A stretch of 64,000 bases of DNA from BD1-7 clade bacterium (GTDB taxonomy: Bacteria > Pseudomonadota > Gammaproteobacteria > Pseudomonadales > DT-91): positions 323,002-387,001 of the forward strand of contig CACSIO010000001.1 in assembly GCA_902705865.1 (NCBI GenBank), given 5' to 3'. Positions within the stretch are counted from its first letter, which is position 1. Every line of letters begins with the position of its first letter. This document shows positions 28,514 to 37,678 of the stretch, one piece after another. The translations under genes were made by a program, and so were the position numbers. The notes below the pieces were generated by a model. That model did not search any database and was not told the DNA's origin. It was given only the letters and a program-made list of their open reading frames with translations.

Positions 28514-29878
28514 TCATTGGTAAAACCAGGTCGCCAACCCGAGAAATGCGAAAAAACCGGCGATGTCGGTAAAGGTTGTCAGGATGACGCTGCCGGCCAA
28601 TGCCGGGTCGATATTCATCCGTTTGAGCCCGATGGGTAGTAGAGTACCTACAAGCCCGGCCATGACCAAATTTAGTATCATGGCTGATGCAATGATCAGC
28701 GCTAGCGTCATATCACCGTATAAAAGCGCGGCAGCAGCGGCCACAACAACGGCCCATACTGCGCCATTGAGGAAGCCGACCACGACTTCCCGGTTGAGTA
28801 ACCAGCCAAAGTTATTCTTGCCGATTTGGCGCAGTGCAATACCCCGGATAACAACCGTCAGTGTTTGGCTGCCTGCGACACCACCCATACTGGCAACAAT
28901 GGGCATTAGAACCGCAAGTGCCACGACTTTCTCAATGGTGCCTTCAAAAAGTTTGATGACCAACGACGCCATGATCGCGGTGAGCAAGTTGACGCCCAGC
29001 CAGACTGCACGTCGCGGGAATGTTTTGCTGACCGGTGAAAAGGTATCTTCGTCATCGCTTAAGCCGGCCATGCCGAGCATGTTGTGTTCTGCATCTTCAC
29101 GAATAACATCAACAACATCATCGATAGTAATCCGACCCAAAAGTTTACCGGATTCTGCCACGACAGGTGCAGATACCCAATCATACCGTTCAAACAGTAG
29201 GGCAACATCGGCGGCGTTCATGTCCACGGTAATCGTTTCGATATCGGTGGTCATGATTTCCCGTACGGTCGTATTTGGATCACTTACCAATAGCCGTGAC
29301 AGTGGCAGTACGCCAACAAACTGGTCTTTGCGGTTAACAATAAAGATGCTGTCGGTGGCGGGTGGTAGCTCTTCGTGACGGCGGATAAAGCGCAACACAA
29401 CATCGAGTGTTACTGAGGCCCGGACCGTAATCAGGTCCGTGCTCATTAGGCCGCCAGCGGAATCCTCGTCGTAGCTGATGACTTCTTCAACACGCTTTCG
29501 ATCCTGCTGCCCCATCGAGAGCAACACTTCTTGAATGATGCGATTGGGTAGCTGCTGGAGCATGTCCGCAACGTCATCAGATTCGAGGCCTTCGGTTGCG
29601 GCAACAACCTCTTGAACATCCATTTGTTCCAGTATCTGGCCTTGCACATCTTCGCTCAAATACTGAACGATTTTGCCTTGATTTTCAGGCTCTACGAGCT
29701 GCCATATGATATGGCGCATACGTGGTGGTGACGATTCGAGTAGATGCGCAACATCTTCCGGCTTGAGGCCGTTAAGCATATGAGCGACCGACGCAAAGGT
29801 GCCACTTTGCATCGCATCATTCAAAACCTCCAGTTGGTGCTGTAACTGGTTGGTGCGCGATTTGTGTGTACTCGGCAT
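28514..29878 (-). CDS. mgtE: Magnesium transporter MgtE
   Basis: Mg2+ channel/transporter gated by internal magnesium. 454 residues: an N-terminal helical MgtE_N superhelix (about 30-130, with ESSPPRMRHIIWQLV), two CBS domains (about 140-260) and a C-terminal five-helix membrane domain (about 285-450) containing the pore signature PIVASMGGVAGSQTL. Length and order match the family. It ends 12 bases before darP and may be cotranscribed with it. Confidence 0.95.
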   Translation of the reverse strand: MPSTHKSRTNQLQHQLEVLNDAMQSGTFASVAHMLNGLKPEDVAHLLESSPPRMRHIIWQLVEPENQGKIVQYLSEDVQGQILEQMDVQEVVAATEGLESDDVADMLQQLPNRIIQEVLLSMGQQDRKRVEEVISYDEDSAGGLMSTDLITVRASVTLDVVLRFIRRHEELPPATDSIFIVNRKDQFVGVLPLSRLLVSDPNTTVREIMTTDIETITVDMNAADVALLFERYDWVSAPVVAESGKLLGRITIDDVVDVIREDAEHNMLGMAGLSDDEDTFSPVSKTFPRRAVWLGVNLLTAIMASLVIKLFEGTIEKVVALAVLMPIVASMGGVAGSQTLTVVIRGIALRQIGKNNFGWLLNREVVVGFLNGAVWAVVVAAAAALLYGDMTLALIIASAMILNLVMAGLVGTLLPIGLKRMNIDPALAGSVILTTFTDIAGFFAFLGLATWFYQ

Positions 29879-29991
29879 GATCAGGCTCGGTCAGAACGTA
29901 GGCAAATTATCGGTGATTTAGCCTCTTTTCTCAATGAAATGCATTGAAAAGGCTAGTAATTCAATATCTTATGATGTGTTTTTCGTTTGAA

Positions 29992-30264
29992 TTAATCATC
30001 GGTTTCGTCGAAGCCATTTTCAATCAGTTGGATGATGGCTTGAAGGGCGTGTTCTGCATTATCGCCTTCACACTCGACGGCGACTTCGGTGCCAAGGCTG
30101 GCCGCCAGCATCATTAATTCCATAATGGATGTGGCGTTGGCGTGCCGATCACTGGTGTGAAGCTTAATGTCTGCCGAAAACTCTGCGGCAAGGCCGGCAA
30201 GTTTGGATGATGCACGGGCATGAAGGCCACGTTTGTTGACAATAGTGGTACGGGCTTTGGGCAT
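29992..30264 (-). CDS. ptsO: HPr-like phosphocarrier NPr of the nitrogen PTS
   Basis: Passes phosphate from EI-Ntr (PtsP) to EIIA-Ntr (PtsN) in a regulatory phosphorelay. 90 residues from the ATG at 30264, with the phosphorylated His15 in NKRGLHARASSKL. The rest matches the HPr fold (SIMELMMLAASLGTEV). The start is one base after the rapZ stop (TGA-T-ATG), so the pair is coupled. A longer open frame to 30423 overlaps rapZ and is rejected. Confidence 0.95.
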   Translation of the reverse strand: MPKARTTIVNKRGLHARASSKLAGLAAEFSADIKLHTSDRHANATSIMELMMLAASLGTEVAVECEGDNAEHALQAIIQLIENGFDETDD

Positions 30265-30265
30265 A

Positions 30266-31132
30266 TCAGGCGAGGCCTTTACTGATTTCTCGGTGATAAA
30301 TCTGCACATTGTTGCGGGATTTGGCGAAATGTTCTTGCAGTTTTTCACTGAGAAATACCGAGCGATGCTTGCCTCCGGTGCAGCCGATCGCGACGGTGAA
30401 ATAGGAGCGGTTGTTGGCTTCAAAACGGGGAATCCAAGTCTCCAAATAATGAACGATATCCGTGTACATTGACGTTACTTCGTCTTGCTGGCTGAGGTAG
30501 TCGATAATCGGTTGCTGTGTGCCGTTGTACTGACGAAGGTCTGGCTCCCAATACGGGTTTGGTAAACAACGGACGTCGAAGACCATATCTGCATCGACCG
30601 GGATGCCGGTTTTAAACCCGAATGAGGTAAACAGTAATGCCATATCGGCATTGTCGAGGTCGCTGCTGATTCGTTGTTTGATCAGTTCACGTAGCTCGTG
30701 CACATTCAGGTGGTTGGTATTGATTTGCAGGTCAGCAATGGTGGCTATCGGGTCCAGCAGTGTTTTTTCATGCTGAATCGCTTGCTTTAACGATAGATTG
30801 CTTGAACTCAGCGGGTGTTTACGCCGCGTTTCACTGAAGCGTTTGATCAGTGTCGGGCTATTGGCATCCAGGTAGATAACTTGTGTGTCTACGTCGTCGC
30901 CAAGGTCGTTAACCAGCCCCGTCAGGATGGCTATCTCGCCCGTTTGGTTGCGCGCATCAATGCATACCGCAAGGAGTTGATTACCTTCAGGTTGCGCGCG
31001 TGTTTTCTCAATTAACGAAGGCAGTAGGCCGGCTGGCAAGTTATCAATGCAATAGAAACCGGTATCTTCCAGTACTTTCAGCGCTGTACTTTTTCCTGAC
31101 CCTGATCGGCCGCTTATGATGACGAGTTTCAT
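30266..31132 (-). CDS. rapZ: RNase adapter / nucleotide-binding protein RapZ
   Basis: In E. coli RapZ binds the sRNA GlmZ and presents it to RNase E, controlling glucosamine-6-phosphate synthase. 288 residues. Walker A GRSGSGKST at 8-16, a Walker B-like region, and the C-terminal RNA-binding/sensor half with FGFKTG, DVRCLPNPYW and GCTGGKHRSVFL are conserved. It lies between ptsN and ptsO as in most gammaproteobacteria. Whether a GlmZ-like RNA exists in this organism is not shown here. Confidence 0.95.
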   Translation of the reverse strand: MKLVIISGRSGSGKSTALKVLEDTGFYCIDNLPAGLLPSLIEKTRAQPEGNQLLAVCIDARNQTGEIAILTGLVNDLGDDVDTQVIYLDANSPTLIKRFSETRRKHPLSSSNLSLKQAIQHEKTLLDPIATIADLQINTNHLNVHELRELIKQRISSDLDNADMALLFTSFGFKTGIPVDADMVFDVRCLPNPYWEPDLRQYNGTQQPIIDYLSQQDEVTSMYTDIVHYLETWIPRFEANNRSYFTVAIGCTGGKHRSVFLSEKLQEHFAKSRNNVQIYHREISKGLA

Positions 31133-31368
31133 AAGTCGTTTTGCCCCGTTGGTTGTAGAGTTCCGTTAGCGAATCATAGTACGTTTGTGCATCGGTCAAT
31201 GGTTGCTGGGTTGACGACACGAACAATACCGCAGTTTATATGTTGTGTGTGACCATTTCGCGATCGCTTTAACGGCATGTTAAGAGTACATGATGTTCCT
31301 GTTATCGGTTGAGAGGAAACACATGCTGTTGACGCCACCCAGTTATACGAGATTACGTATCAGTACGC

Positions 31369-31845
31369 TTACTTTTGTGTGCTTTTTTCGTAGTTAAGCG
31401 CTGCCATATAGAGTTCGTCGTTTGTTTGGGCTTTGCGCAGCTGATTACGGAATTCAGCTTGATGGAATAGCTCTGCTAGTGAAGAGAGTATTTGCAGGTG
31501 TTGATCATTGGCATCCTGGGGCACCACCATAACAAACAGGATATCCACGGGCTGATCGTCCGGTGCATCGAAATCGACGGGCTTTTTTAACTTGATCAGT
31601 AAGCCGATTGTTTCGGTGATATCGGAACAGCGGCAATGTGGGATGGCAATTCCTTTGCCAATACCTGTGCTACCTAAGCGCTCTCGTGCATTGAGATGCT
31701 CGAGTAGGTTGTCGGCATTGATACAAGGCGACGCAGGCTGACTTTGCCCTAATCTATCTGCAATAAACTCGAACGTACGCTTTTTACTGCTGGTTGCAAC
31801 ATTGCAGGCGGTGCGCTCGGGGGTCAGAATGTGCTCAATAATCAT
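31369..31845 (-). CDS. ptsN: EIIA-Ntr, nitrogen-PTS regulatory protein
   Basis: End acceptor of the nitrogen PTS; its phosphorylation state tunes potassium uptake and other targets. 158 residues of the fructose/mannitol EIIA fold; the phosphorylated His70 lies in GIGKGIAIPHCRCSD. Start ATG at 31845. Unlike E. coli, there is a 299-base gap and a terminator between hpf and ptsN, and a 236-base gap before rapZ, so it is likely to have its own promoter (see 31943-31987). Confidence 0.95.
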   Translation of the reverse strand: MIIEHILTPERTACNVATSSKKRTFEFIADRLGQSQPASPCINADNLLEHLNARERLGSTGIGKGIAIPHCRCSDITETIGLLIKLKKPVDFDAPDDQPVDILFVMVVPQDANDQHLQILSSLAELFHQAEFRNQLRKAQTNDELYMAALNYEKSTQK

Positions 31846-31942
31846 AGGGGCGGTTTACCTGATGCCAGGTCAATCGGGAAAAGCCTGTAAATTGCGGTGT
31901 TCACTGGACTATCAGCACAGGCGATTGTTATTGAATGAACTG

Positions 31943-31987
31943 CAATACAGTGTCTGTATTGTCGGGTTTTGCTGGCGGCATATTATA
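31943..31987 (-). promoter_or_regulatory. Possible ptsN promoter and leader hairpin
   Basis: On the minus strand a perfect TATAAT occupies 31987-31982; the -35 is not convincing. About 14 bases past the expected start, a perfect 8-base inverted repeat CAATACAG-ACA-CTGTATTG (31961-31943) lies in the leader, about 100 bases before the ptsN ATG. It has no T tract, so it is more likely an operator or a leader structure than a terminator. Confidence 0.4.
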
Positions 31988-32144
31988 GCGGTGAAATCTC
32001 TGCGTGGCTGCATGTTCACGCACGAAATATGCGCTTTCGTAAAAATAGTCGGTGTTGTGTATTTGTAGGTTCAAATAGTTTTGGTTTGTAAAGGTAGTTT
32101 TTTTGCTTTAACCGATTGCTGTTTGGTAGTGGGCCAGCACGTTT

Positions 32145-32178
32145 GAAGAAATCGCTGATGCCAGGGCGGCATCAGCGA
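32145..32178 (-). terminator. Hairpin terminator after hpf
   Basis: Read on the minus strand: TCGCTGATGCC - GCCCT - GGCATCAGCGA followed by TTTCTTC. The 11-base-pair stem begins nine bases after the hpf stop; the T tract is imperfect. It would separate hpf from ptsN. Confidence 0.65.
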
Positions 32179-32186
32179 GGAGGGAG

Positions 32187-32489
32187 TTACCCTGCTTTTT
32201 GACGACGACCGACGATTTTTTCTTTGTGTTTGATGATTTGACGGTCGAGTTTATCAACAAGTGTATCAATCGACGCGTACATATCGGTCGATTCGGAATG
32301 TGCAAATACATCGCCACCGGCTAAACGGACAGACGCTTCAGCTTTCTGACGGCTTTTTTCTACAGAAAGGGTGACTGTGGCATCGGTAATATTGTCGGAG
32401 TGACGCTCAAGTCGTTCCATCTTGGTGTTTACAAACTCACGCAGAGGTTCTGTGATTTCGACATGATGACCGCTGATGTTAATTTGCAT
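32187..32489 (-). CDS. hpf: Ribosome hibernation-promoting factor (short HPF)
   Basis: Binds the 30S decoding region and promotes 100S dimers of idle ribosomes. 100 residues, the short gammaproteobacterial form: MQINISGHHVEITEPLREFV, then YASIDTLVDKLDRQIIKHKEKI and a basic tail (GRRQKAG). ATG at 32489 with AGGAGA upstream. Together with the next gene it forms a tandem of two HPF-fold proteins after rpoN. Confidence 0.95.
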   Translation of the reverse strand: MQINISGHHVEITEPLREFVNTKMERLERHSDNITDATVTLSVEKSRQKAEASVRLAGGDVFAHSESTDMYASIDTLVDKLDRQIIKHKEKIVGRRQKAG

Positions 32490-32506
32490 AGATTATCTCC
32501 TGGTGC

Positions 32507-32782
32507 CTATATGATGTGTTTACAGATTTCGCGATCAACATCTTCGATGACCGAATCAATTGATGCGTAAATGTCGGAGCCTTGGTGTCGGCAGGTGATA
32601 TTGCCGGAGGAAAGGTGCGTGGACAGCTCAACCTGGTAGTGTTGATTGTCATTGTGCAACAGCGTCATAAGGGGTTGCCCGGTTTGCGGGCCATGACGCT
32701 GGATGTGTAACATCTTGGTGGAGATGTAATCACGTATATCGGGCGTAATATCAACATTACGACCTTCGATCACAATATCCAT
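32507..32782 (-). CDS. Second, diverged HPF/RaiA-fold protein
   Basis: 91 residues from the ATG at 32782 (GGAGACC just upstream). It aligns along its length with the neighbouring HPF: MDIVIEGRNVDITPDIRDYI against MQINISGHHVEITEPLREFV, and SDIYASIDSVIEDVDREICKH against TDMYASIDTLVDKLDRQIIKH. The middle is quite different and the basic C-terminal tail is missing. It is probably a ribosome-binding paralogue with an altered role, or an HPF-interacting partner; this is inference. It lies between rpoN and hpf. A longer GTG frame to 32872 with a CxxC is not supported. Confidence 0.82.
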   Translation of the reverse strand: MDIVIEGRNVDITPDIRDYISTKMLHIQRHGPQTGQPLMTLLHNDNQHYQVELSTHLSSGNITCRHQGSDIYASIDSVIEDVDREICKHII

Positions 32783-33000
32783 TAAGGTCTCCTGACATCG
32801 GGAGCAGGGACGCTTGTTGTGGGGATCAGCTGGGCAAAGAGACAATCTTTTTGGTATGTGTTCTTCTGCCACTCACCTGATCTTGTTTCACAACAGGTGC
32901 GGTCTGCTCCGACCATCTGCCCGGGGGCAGATAACCCAACCTAGCCTTTAAAAAACCGCTAACGAAATTACCATTAGACGTGCTTTAGCGTGGGTTGGAA

Positions 33001-34518
33001 CTAGCCAAGGCGCTTACGCTCATTAGAGGGCGGAATTGCCATGGATTCGCGGTATTTAGCAACTGTTCGACGAGCAACTTTAATACCTTGTTCTGTTAGC
33101 ATATTCGCGATCTTATTATCACTCAAGGGTTTTTGTGGGTTTTCGCTAGCCACAAATTTCTTGATAATTGCACGGATCGCAGTAGAAGAACATTCGCCGC
33201 CCTCGGCGGTGCTAACGTGGCTCGAAAAGAAATATTTGAGCTCAAAAACACCGCGCGGAGTGTGCATATATTTGCGTGTGGTCACACGTGATACTGTTGA
33301 TTCGTGCATATCGATACTTTCGGCGATATCGGCTAAAACCAGCGGTTTCATGGCTTCTTCGCCGTATTCAAGAAATCCGATTTGATGTTCAACAATGCGG
33401 GTAGCGACTTTGATGAGAGTTTCGTTGCGGCTCTGAAGGCTTTTAATAAACCAGCGGGCTTCCTGCAGGTTATCACGTAGAAAGTTGTTGTCGTCACTGT
33501 TGTCTGCCCGTTTGACCAATCCGGCATAACTCTCGTTGATGCGTATCTGTGGGGCACAATCGTTATTGAGCTCTAGTGTCCAATGCCCTTGAATCTTCTT
33601 CACAAAAACATCCGGCACTATGTATTCCGTAGTGCTGGATTCGATCATATCGCCCGGGTGGGGAGTCAGTGACTGTATCAGCGTTATGGCCTCTTTCAGT
33701 CGGCCTTCTTTGAAACGGGTTTTGCGTTTGAGCTGGGCGTAGTCGTGTGTTGCCAGGAGGTGTAGGTGACTATCAACAATGGTCATAGCGTCGTTGACGA
33801 AAGCGGTGTTTGGAGGAAACTGCTTCAGTTGCACCAATAAACACTCGCGTAAGCCCTCGCTGGCAACGCCTACTGGATCAAATTGCTGGATCATCTGGCG
33901 AACAGCTTCAAATTCCTCGAATTCAACGTCGAGTTCGGGAGTCAGCGAGTCATAAATTTCTTGGGCTGGAGCACTGAGAAAGCCAGTAGGTTCAACCGCG
34001 TCGATAATGGCCATGGCCATGGCTTCATCGGTGGCTACCAATTGGGTGACGTTGAGTTGCCACATCAGGTGATCCTGAAGGGTATCTGCTTTACTGTTTT
34101 TGTAGTCAAAATCGAATTCCCCGTCACTGGGGGCTGGGCCACTGGCAACAGCGGCTGAATTTTGAAATACGTCATCCCAATCAGAATCGGTACTGAGCTT
34201 TTCGGGGATTTGTTCCTGCCATTGTTCGTCTTTGTCGAAGGACGCGCTGTCATCAAATTGTGCGCTTTCGTCGTCAGTGTTATTGGCGGAATCGGCCTTG
34301 CTGTTTGAGCTATCGTGATTGGCGGCGTCGAGGTTGTCGGCAGATGATTCCTGCGGCGGTATTTCCTCGTCTACCTCAAGCATCGGGTTGGAATCCAGCG
34401 CTTCTTGTATCTCTTGCTGAAGATCCAATGTCGATAGTTGCAGTAGCCGAATGGCTTGTTGCAGCTGAGGTGTCATTTTCAGCTGCTGACCGATCTTAAG
34501 TTGAAGTGATTGCTTCAT
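33001..34518 (-). CDS. rpoN: RNA polymerase sigma-54 factor
   Basis: Sigma factor for -24/-12 promoters that need an AAA+ activator. 505 residues. Region I is Gln/Leu-rich ([20 protein letters not shown] at the N-terminus), region II is strongly acidic (about 50-130), then the core-binding and DNA-binding parts, with the RpoN box [10 protein letters not shown] near the C-terminus. The lptB-rpoN-hpf order is conserved; here 271 bases separate it from lptB and 218 from the first hpf gene. Confidence 0.97.
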   Translation of the reverse strand: MKQSLQLKIGQQLKMTPQLQQAIRLLQLSTLDLQQEIQEALDSNPMLEVDEEIPPQESSADNLDAANHDSSNSKADSANNTDDESAQFDDSASFDKDEQWQEQIPEKLSTDSDWDDVFQNSAAVASGPAPSDGEFDFDYKNSKADTLQDHLMWQLNVTQLVATDEAMAMAIIDAVEPTGFLSAPAQEIYDSLTPELDVEFEEFEAVRQMIQQFDPVGVASEGLRECLLVQLKQFPPNTAFVNDAMTIVDSHLHLLATHDYAQLKRKTRFKEGRLKEAITLIQSLTPHPGDMIESSTTEYIVPDVFVKKIQGHWTLELNNDCAPQIRINESYAGLVKRADNSDDNNFLRDNLQEARWFIKSLQSRNETLIKVATRIVEHQIGFLEYGEEAMKPLVLADIAESIDMHESTVSRVTTRKYMHTPRGVFELKYFFSSHVSTAEGGECSSTAIRAIIKKFVASENPQKPLSDNKIANMLTEQGIKVARRTVAKYRESMAIPPSNERKRLG

Positions 34519-34789
34519 AAAATGCTCGAATCTGACTCATACCTTGCGAAAAACCGTTTCTATCGCCCGAGGGTTCGTCACTTCCGATGTGTGATTCGTT
34601 AGGAATCGGCGAAACAGAATCCTAGTGTATCGACGCCTTATGGGGGAGGCAATACGAAGTTGGCAAAAAAATTGCGTACAAAAGCATGATTATTCGCGGA
34701 ACTATTGATCAGATGGCTTGCGATGGCGCGCAGGGTGGCGCCGGAAGGTACATTGGGCCGCAGTAACGGCTTCTCGAAAACGGATGAAA

Positions 34790-35518
34790 TTAGAGGCTAA
34801 ATTGATCGCCCAGATAGATGTCGCGGACTTTTTGGTTGTTTAGTACCGTTTGAGCGTCGCCGCTGGCGATGATATAGCCTTCACCAACAATGTACGCGTG
34901 TTCACAAATATCCAGAGTTTCACGCACATTGTGATCAGTGATAAGGACGCCGATATTTTTCTGTTGCAGGTGTAATACGATCTGTTTGATATCGCTGATT
35001 GAAATCGGGTCAACGCCGGCAAAGGGTTCGTCGAGCAAGATAAATTCAGGGTCTGTTGCTAAGGCGCGGGCGATTTCAACACGTCGGCGTTCCCCGCCTG
35101 ATAGCGCCATGCCAAGGCTTTTGCGAATGTGGGTGATGTGGAATTCTTTCAGCAGTGATTCTAATCGTTCCTGCTTTTCTTGTTTGTTGATTTCTCTGCG
35201 TGTTTCCAGAACAGCCATGATGTTATCTTCAACAGATAGCTTGCGAAAAATTGAGGCTTCTTGGGGAAGGTAGCCAATGCCTTCGCGGGCGCGCCCGTGT
35301 ACGGGAAGGTGAGTGATGTCGCTATCGTTAATGAGGATGTCACCGTGATCTGCTGGAACGATGCCAACGATCATATAAAAACAGGTGGTTTTGCCCGCGC
35401 CATTTGGGCCAAGCAAGCCGACAATCTGACCCCGTTCAACCTGCAGTGAAACATCTTTAACTACCTGACGGCCTTTGTAACTCTTGGCCAGGTTTTTGGC
35501 GGTCAGTGTGGTCATCAT
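34790..35518 (-). CDS. lptB: LPS export ABC ATPase LptB
   Basis: Cytoplasmic ATPase of the LptB2FGC complex that extracts lipopolysaccharide from the inner membrane. 242 residues: Walker [10 protein letters not shown] (about 37-45), signature [15 protein letters not shown] (about 140-154), Walker [17 protein letters not shown]-loop in LITDHNVRE. The ATG overlaps the lptA stop by four bases. The order lptC-lptA-lptB is intact. Confidence 0.97.
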   Translation of the reverse strand: MMTTLTAKNLAKSYKGRQVVKDVSLQVERGQIVGLLGPNGAGKTTCFYMIVGIVPADHGDILINDSDITHLPVHGRAREGIGYLPQEASIFRKLSVEDNIMAVLETRREINKQEKQERLESLLKEFHITHIRKSLGMALSGGERRRVEIARALATDPEFILLDEPFAGVDPISISDIKQIVLHLQQKNIGVLITDHNVRETLDICEHAYIVGEGYIIASGDAQTVLNNQKVRDIYLGDQFSL

Positions 35519-36081
35519 TTAGATCCTGTTTTTCGCAACTGGCTTTGTGGAGGCAAAACGATCTCAACGCGTTTGGGTTTGCCGTTGCTAGCGTCTTTAC
35601 TGCTGCGTGCCTTGAACATCTGTGCCTGCGATTGATATTCGATGTGGTCGCCTTTCATCTCAGACTTGCCTTGCTTGAGGTAGGCATTATCAACAAATGT
35701 GATGGTTTCGCCGGCGATTTTGTAATGAATTTCGTCGGCTTCACCGTACATGGTTTCTTTATCGGTTGCCGGTTTTTGCTGCAGTTTAGCGGGTTGACCG
35801 ACCGCCTCTGCGTAGGTCACTTCGCCTGAGGGCGTTGAGTGAATGGTCACTTTCTCGCCTTGTAGCTTCAGCGTTCCTTGTTCCAAGTAGACATCGCCAA
35901 GATAGACCGTGATGCCGGTTTTTTCACTGTGGGTTGCTGAATCGGCAGTAATCCGAATCGGCTGCTCCCGATCAGATGGCATTGCCTGCACGGTGTTGAT
36001 CGCAAAAAAAGCCAGCAATAGGCCTATTCGACTAACAGTGTGTTTAGGGCTTGTTTTTTTGCGGGGCTTTCGCCGGGTCAT
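35515..36081 (-). CDS. lptA: Periplasmic LPS-transport protein LptA
   Basis: Forms the periplasmic bridge that carries lipopolysaccharide from LptC to LptD. 188 residues from the ATG at 36081. The N-terminus is very basic (MTRRKPRKK) followed by a signal peptide ending TVQA; the OstA/LptA beta-jellyroll begins [24 protein letters not shown]. ATGs six and five codons farther upstream are also possible. It overlaps the 3' end of lptC and the start of lptB, so all three are coupled. Confidence 0.94.
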   Translation of the reverse strand: MTRRKPRKKTSPKHTVSRIGLLLAFFAINTVQAMPSDREQPIRITADSATHSEKTGITVYLGDVYLEQGTLKLQGEKVTIHSTPSGEVTYAEAVGQPAKLQQKPATDKETMYGEADEIHYKIAGETITFVDNAYLKQGKSEMKGDHIEYQSQAQMFKARSSKDASNGKPKRVEIVLPPQSQLRKTGSK

Positions 36082-36613
36082 AGTAGCTCTCAACATCATT
36101 ATGAAGCTCGATTAACTCGGTGTCCAAATGGATGGTCATGCCACGTCCTTTGGTATCACCTTCCGGAAACGTTATGGTTACTCTATCTGGCGTTTCGATC
36201 AAGCCTTGCTGTTTTTTATAAGTCAGAATTTGTGTGGTCAGGCGTGCCTGATCATCGGCGCGATAAAGGACGACATTATCCTGCATGGTAACGGTTTCTT
36301 TATCGGTATCGTATTGACCCGCGTCAGATCTGCCGTACCAGGGGATTTTTTGAGCGAAGTACTTTAGGTGTGGTTGATCTAGCTGTATCACGGTTGACCC
36401 GAGAAAGCGTTGGGCATGATCGCTTTTCAGGGATACAGCAAGTTCGCCCGTTTCATCAAAGTCATGGCTTTTGACATTAACAAAGTAGCTGTCAACGGTA
36501 TCGCTGACGTTGGTTTCACGGGGCTCAGTAACGCCTTTGAAAGAACCGTCATACCAGATCAACGATGCGACTACCAACAGCAGAAAACCGATACCGATGC
36601 CAAGCCTGTTCAC
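36044..36613 (-). CDS. lptC: LPS export protein LptC
   Basis: Bitopic inner-membrane protein that takes lipopolysaccharide from LptB2FG and hands it to LptA. 189 residues with one N-terminal helix (GIGIGFLLLVVASLIWYDG) and a periplasmic LptC jellyroll. The start is a GTG (36613) that overlaps the TGA of a 25-codon frame following kdsD, suggesting coupled translation. In E. coli and Pseudomonas kdsC would occupy the position just upstream; it is absent. Confidence 0.93.
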   Translation of the reverse strand: MNRLGIGIGFLLLVVASLIWYDGSFKGVTEPRETNVSDTVDSYFVNVKSHDFDETGELAVSLKSDHAQRFLGSTVIQLDQPHLKYFAQKIPWYGRSDAGQYDTDKETVTMQDNVVLYRADDQARLTTQILTYKKQQGLIETPDRVTITFPEGDTKGRGMTIHLDTELIELHNDVESYYDPAKAPQKNKP

Positions 36614-36687
36614 TCAGAGTCCCTCATAAATTCTATGGCTATCGTCGCAGGCGCTATTGCACTAGATCTGTTGTACATAGCTGCCAT
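36610..36687 (-). CDS. Possible 25-residue coupled ORF between kdsD and lptC
   Basis: A short frame (starts MAAMYNRSS, ends EFMRDSE) begins ten bases after the kdsD stop, in the same frame as kdsD, and its TGA overlaps the lptC GTG. It has no clear Shine-Dalgarno and no similarity I recognise to KdsC. It could carry ribosomes from kdsD to lptC, or be all that is left of the kdsC interval. Confidence 0.35.
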   Translation of the reverse strand: MAAMYNRSSAIAPATIAIEFMRDSE

Positions 36688-36696
36688 CCGCTGAAG

Positions 36697-37665
36697 TCAG
36701 GCGACCCCGGCCTTGAGAATTTGGTGTAAATGGACAATCCCAATTGGGTGTTTGTCGGTGTTGACGACAACGATAGAAGTAATGCTGCTTTCTTCCATCT
36801 GATTCAATGCTTCTACGGCCAATATATCACCGGTAATGCTTTTTGGGTTTTTGGTCATAATTTGAGTTATCGGGGTCTCGCGCAGGTCATATCCCATGTC
36901 GAGGCATCGACGTAAATCGCCATCAGTGAAGACGCCTTCCAATACACCCTCCGGGCTTAGCACGGTGGTCATACCCAATCCTTTAGCACTCATCTCAAAT
37001 AGGGCATCTTGTGCAATGGCGTCCATATCAACCCGAGGAATCTCAGCACCTTTTGCCATAATATCTGAGATTTTTAACAACAGTTTGCGACCCAATGCAC
37101 CACCAGGGTGTGAAAATGCAAAGTCTTCTGGGGTGAAGCCTCGTGCTTCCAACAGTGATACTGCTAGAGCATCGCCAAGAACTAGAGTTACCGTTGTGCT
37201 GGCTGTGGGCGCTAAATCATGTGGGCATGCTTCACGTTCAACACTGATGTCCAAATGCACTTCGGCAGCCTTAGCAAGTGTGGAGTCTGGGTTGCCTGTC
37301 ATGCTAATGAGTGTCGCACCCATGCGTTTAATTAATGGCACAATCGTTAGAACTTCGGATGTGGTGCCTGAGTTGGAGAGAGCCAGAACCACATCGTTGG
37401 AGGTAATCATGCCGAGGTCACCGTGGCTGGCTTCACCGGGGTGTACAAAAAATGCGGGTGTTCCGGTGCTGGCGAGTGTTGCTGCGATTTTATTGCCAAC
37501 ATGCCCTGATTTGCCCATGCCGGTGACGACAATACGGCCTTTGCATTGCAGCATGATGTCACATGCATGACTGAAACTGGCATCGATGCGATCTTTCAAC
37601 GCACTGACAGCATTAATTTCAATGTCCAGCGTGCGGATGGCAGATTCAATAAAGGAGGCTGTCAT
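36697..37665 (-). CDS. kdsD: Arabinose-5-phosphate isomerase
   Basis: Converts ribulose 5-phosphate to arabinose 5-phosphate, the first step to KDO for the lipopolysaccharide core. 322 residues: SIS domain (about 30-180, GRIVVTGMGKSGHVGNKIAATLASTG and PGEASHGDLGMI) and two C-terminal CBS domains (about 200-320). The ATG at 37665 is the family start. It follows the exchanger gene by 13 bases. The next biosynthetic gene, kdsC, is missing between it and lptC. Confidence 0.96.
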   Translation of the reverse strand: MTASFIESAIRTLDIEINAVSALKDRIDASFSHACDIMLQCKGRIVVTGMGKSGHVGNKIAATLASTGTPAFFVHPGEASHGDLGMITSNDVVLALSNSGTTSEVLTIVPLIKRMGATLISMTGNPDSTLAKAAEVHLDISVEREACPHDLAPTASTTVTLVLGDALAVSLLEARGFTPEDFAFSHPGGALGRKLLLKISDIMAKGAEIPRVDMDAIAQDALFEMSAKGLGMTTVLSPEGVLEGVFTDGDLRRCLDMGYDLRETPITQIMTKNPKSITGDILAVEALNQMEESSITSIVVVNTDKHPIGIVHLHQILKAGVA

Positions 37666-37678
37666 GGGTAAAACCTGT

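Noticed and set aside
28563-29378. 271-codon plus-strand open frame
   Set aside because: Lies wholly antisense to mgtE, which is complete and conserved; the translation is Thr/Ser/Ile-rich low-complexity shadow sequence.
31323-31397. 24-codon plus-strand frame with a good GAGGAAACAC-ATG start between rapZ and ptsN
   Set aside because: Runs antisense into ptsN, very short, no similarity and no terminator; the ribosome-site match could be chance.
32783-32872. N-terminal extension with a CxxC (GTG start) on the second HPF gene
   Set aside because: The GTG has no properly spaced ribosome site, whereas the internal ATG at 32782 has GGAGACC and matches the HPF N-terminus.
36896-37570. 224-codon plus-strand open frame
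   Set aside because: Antisense to kdsD, no family features or ribosome site.
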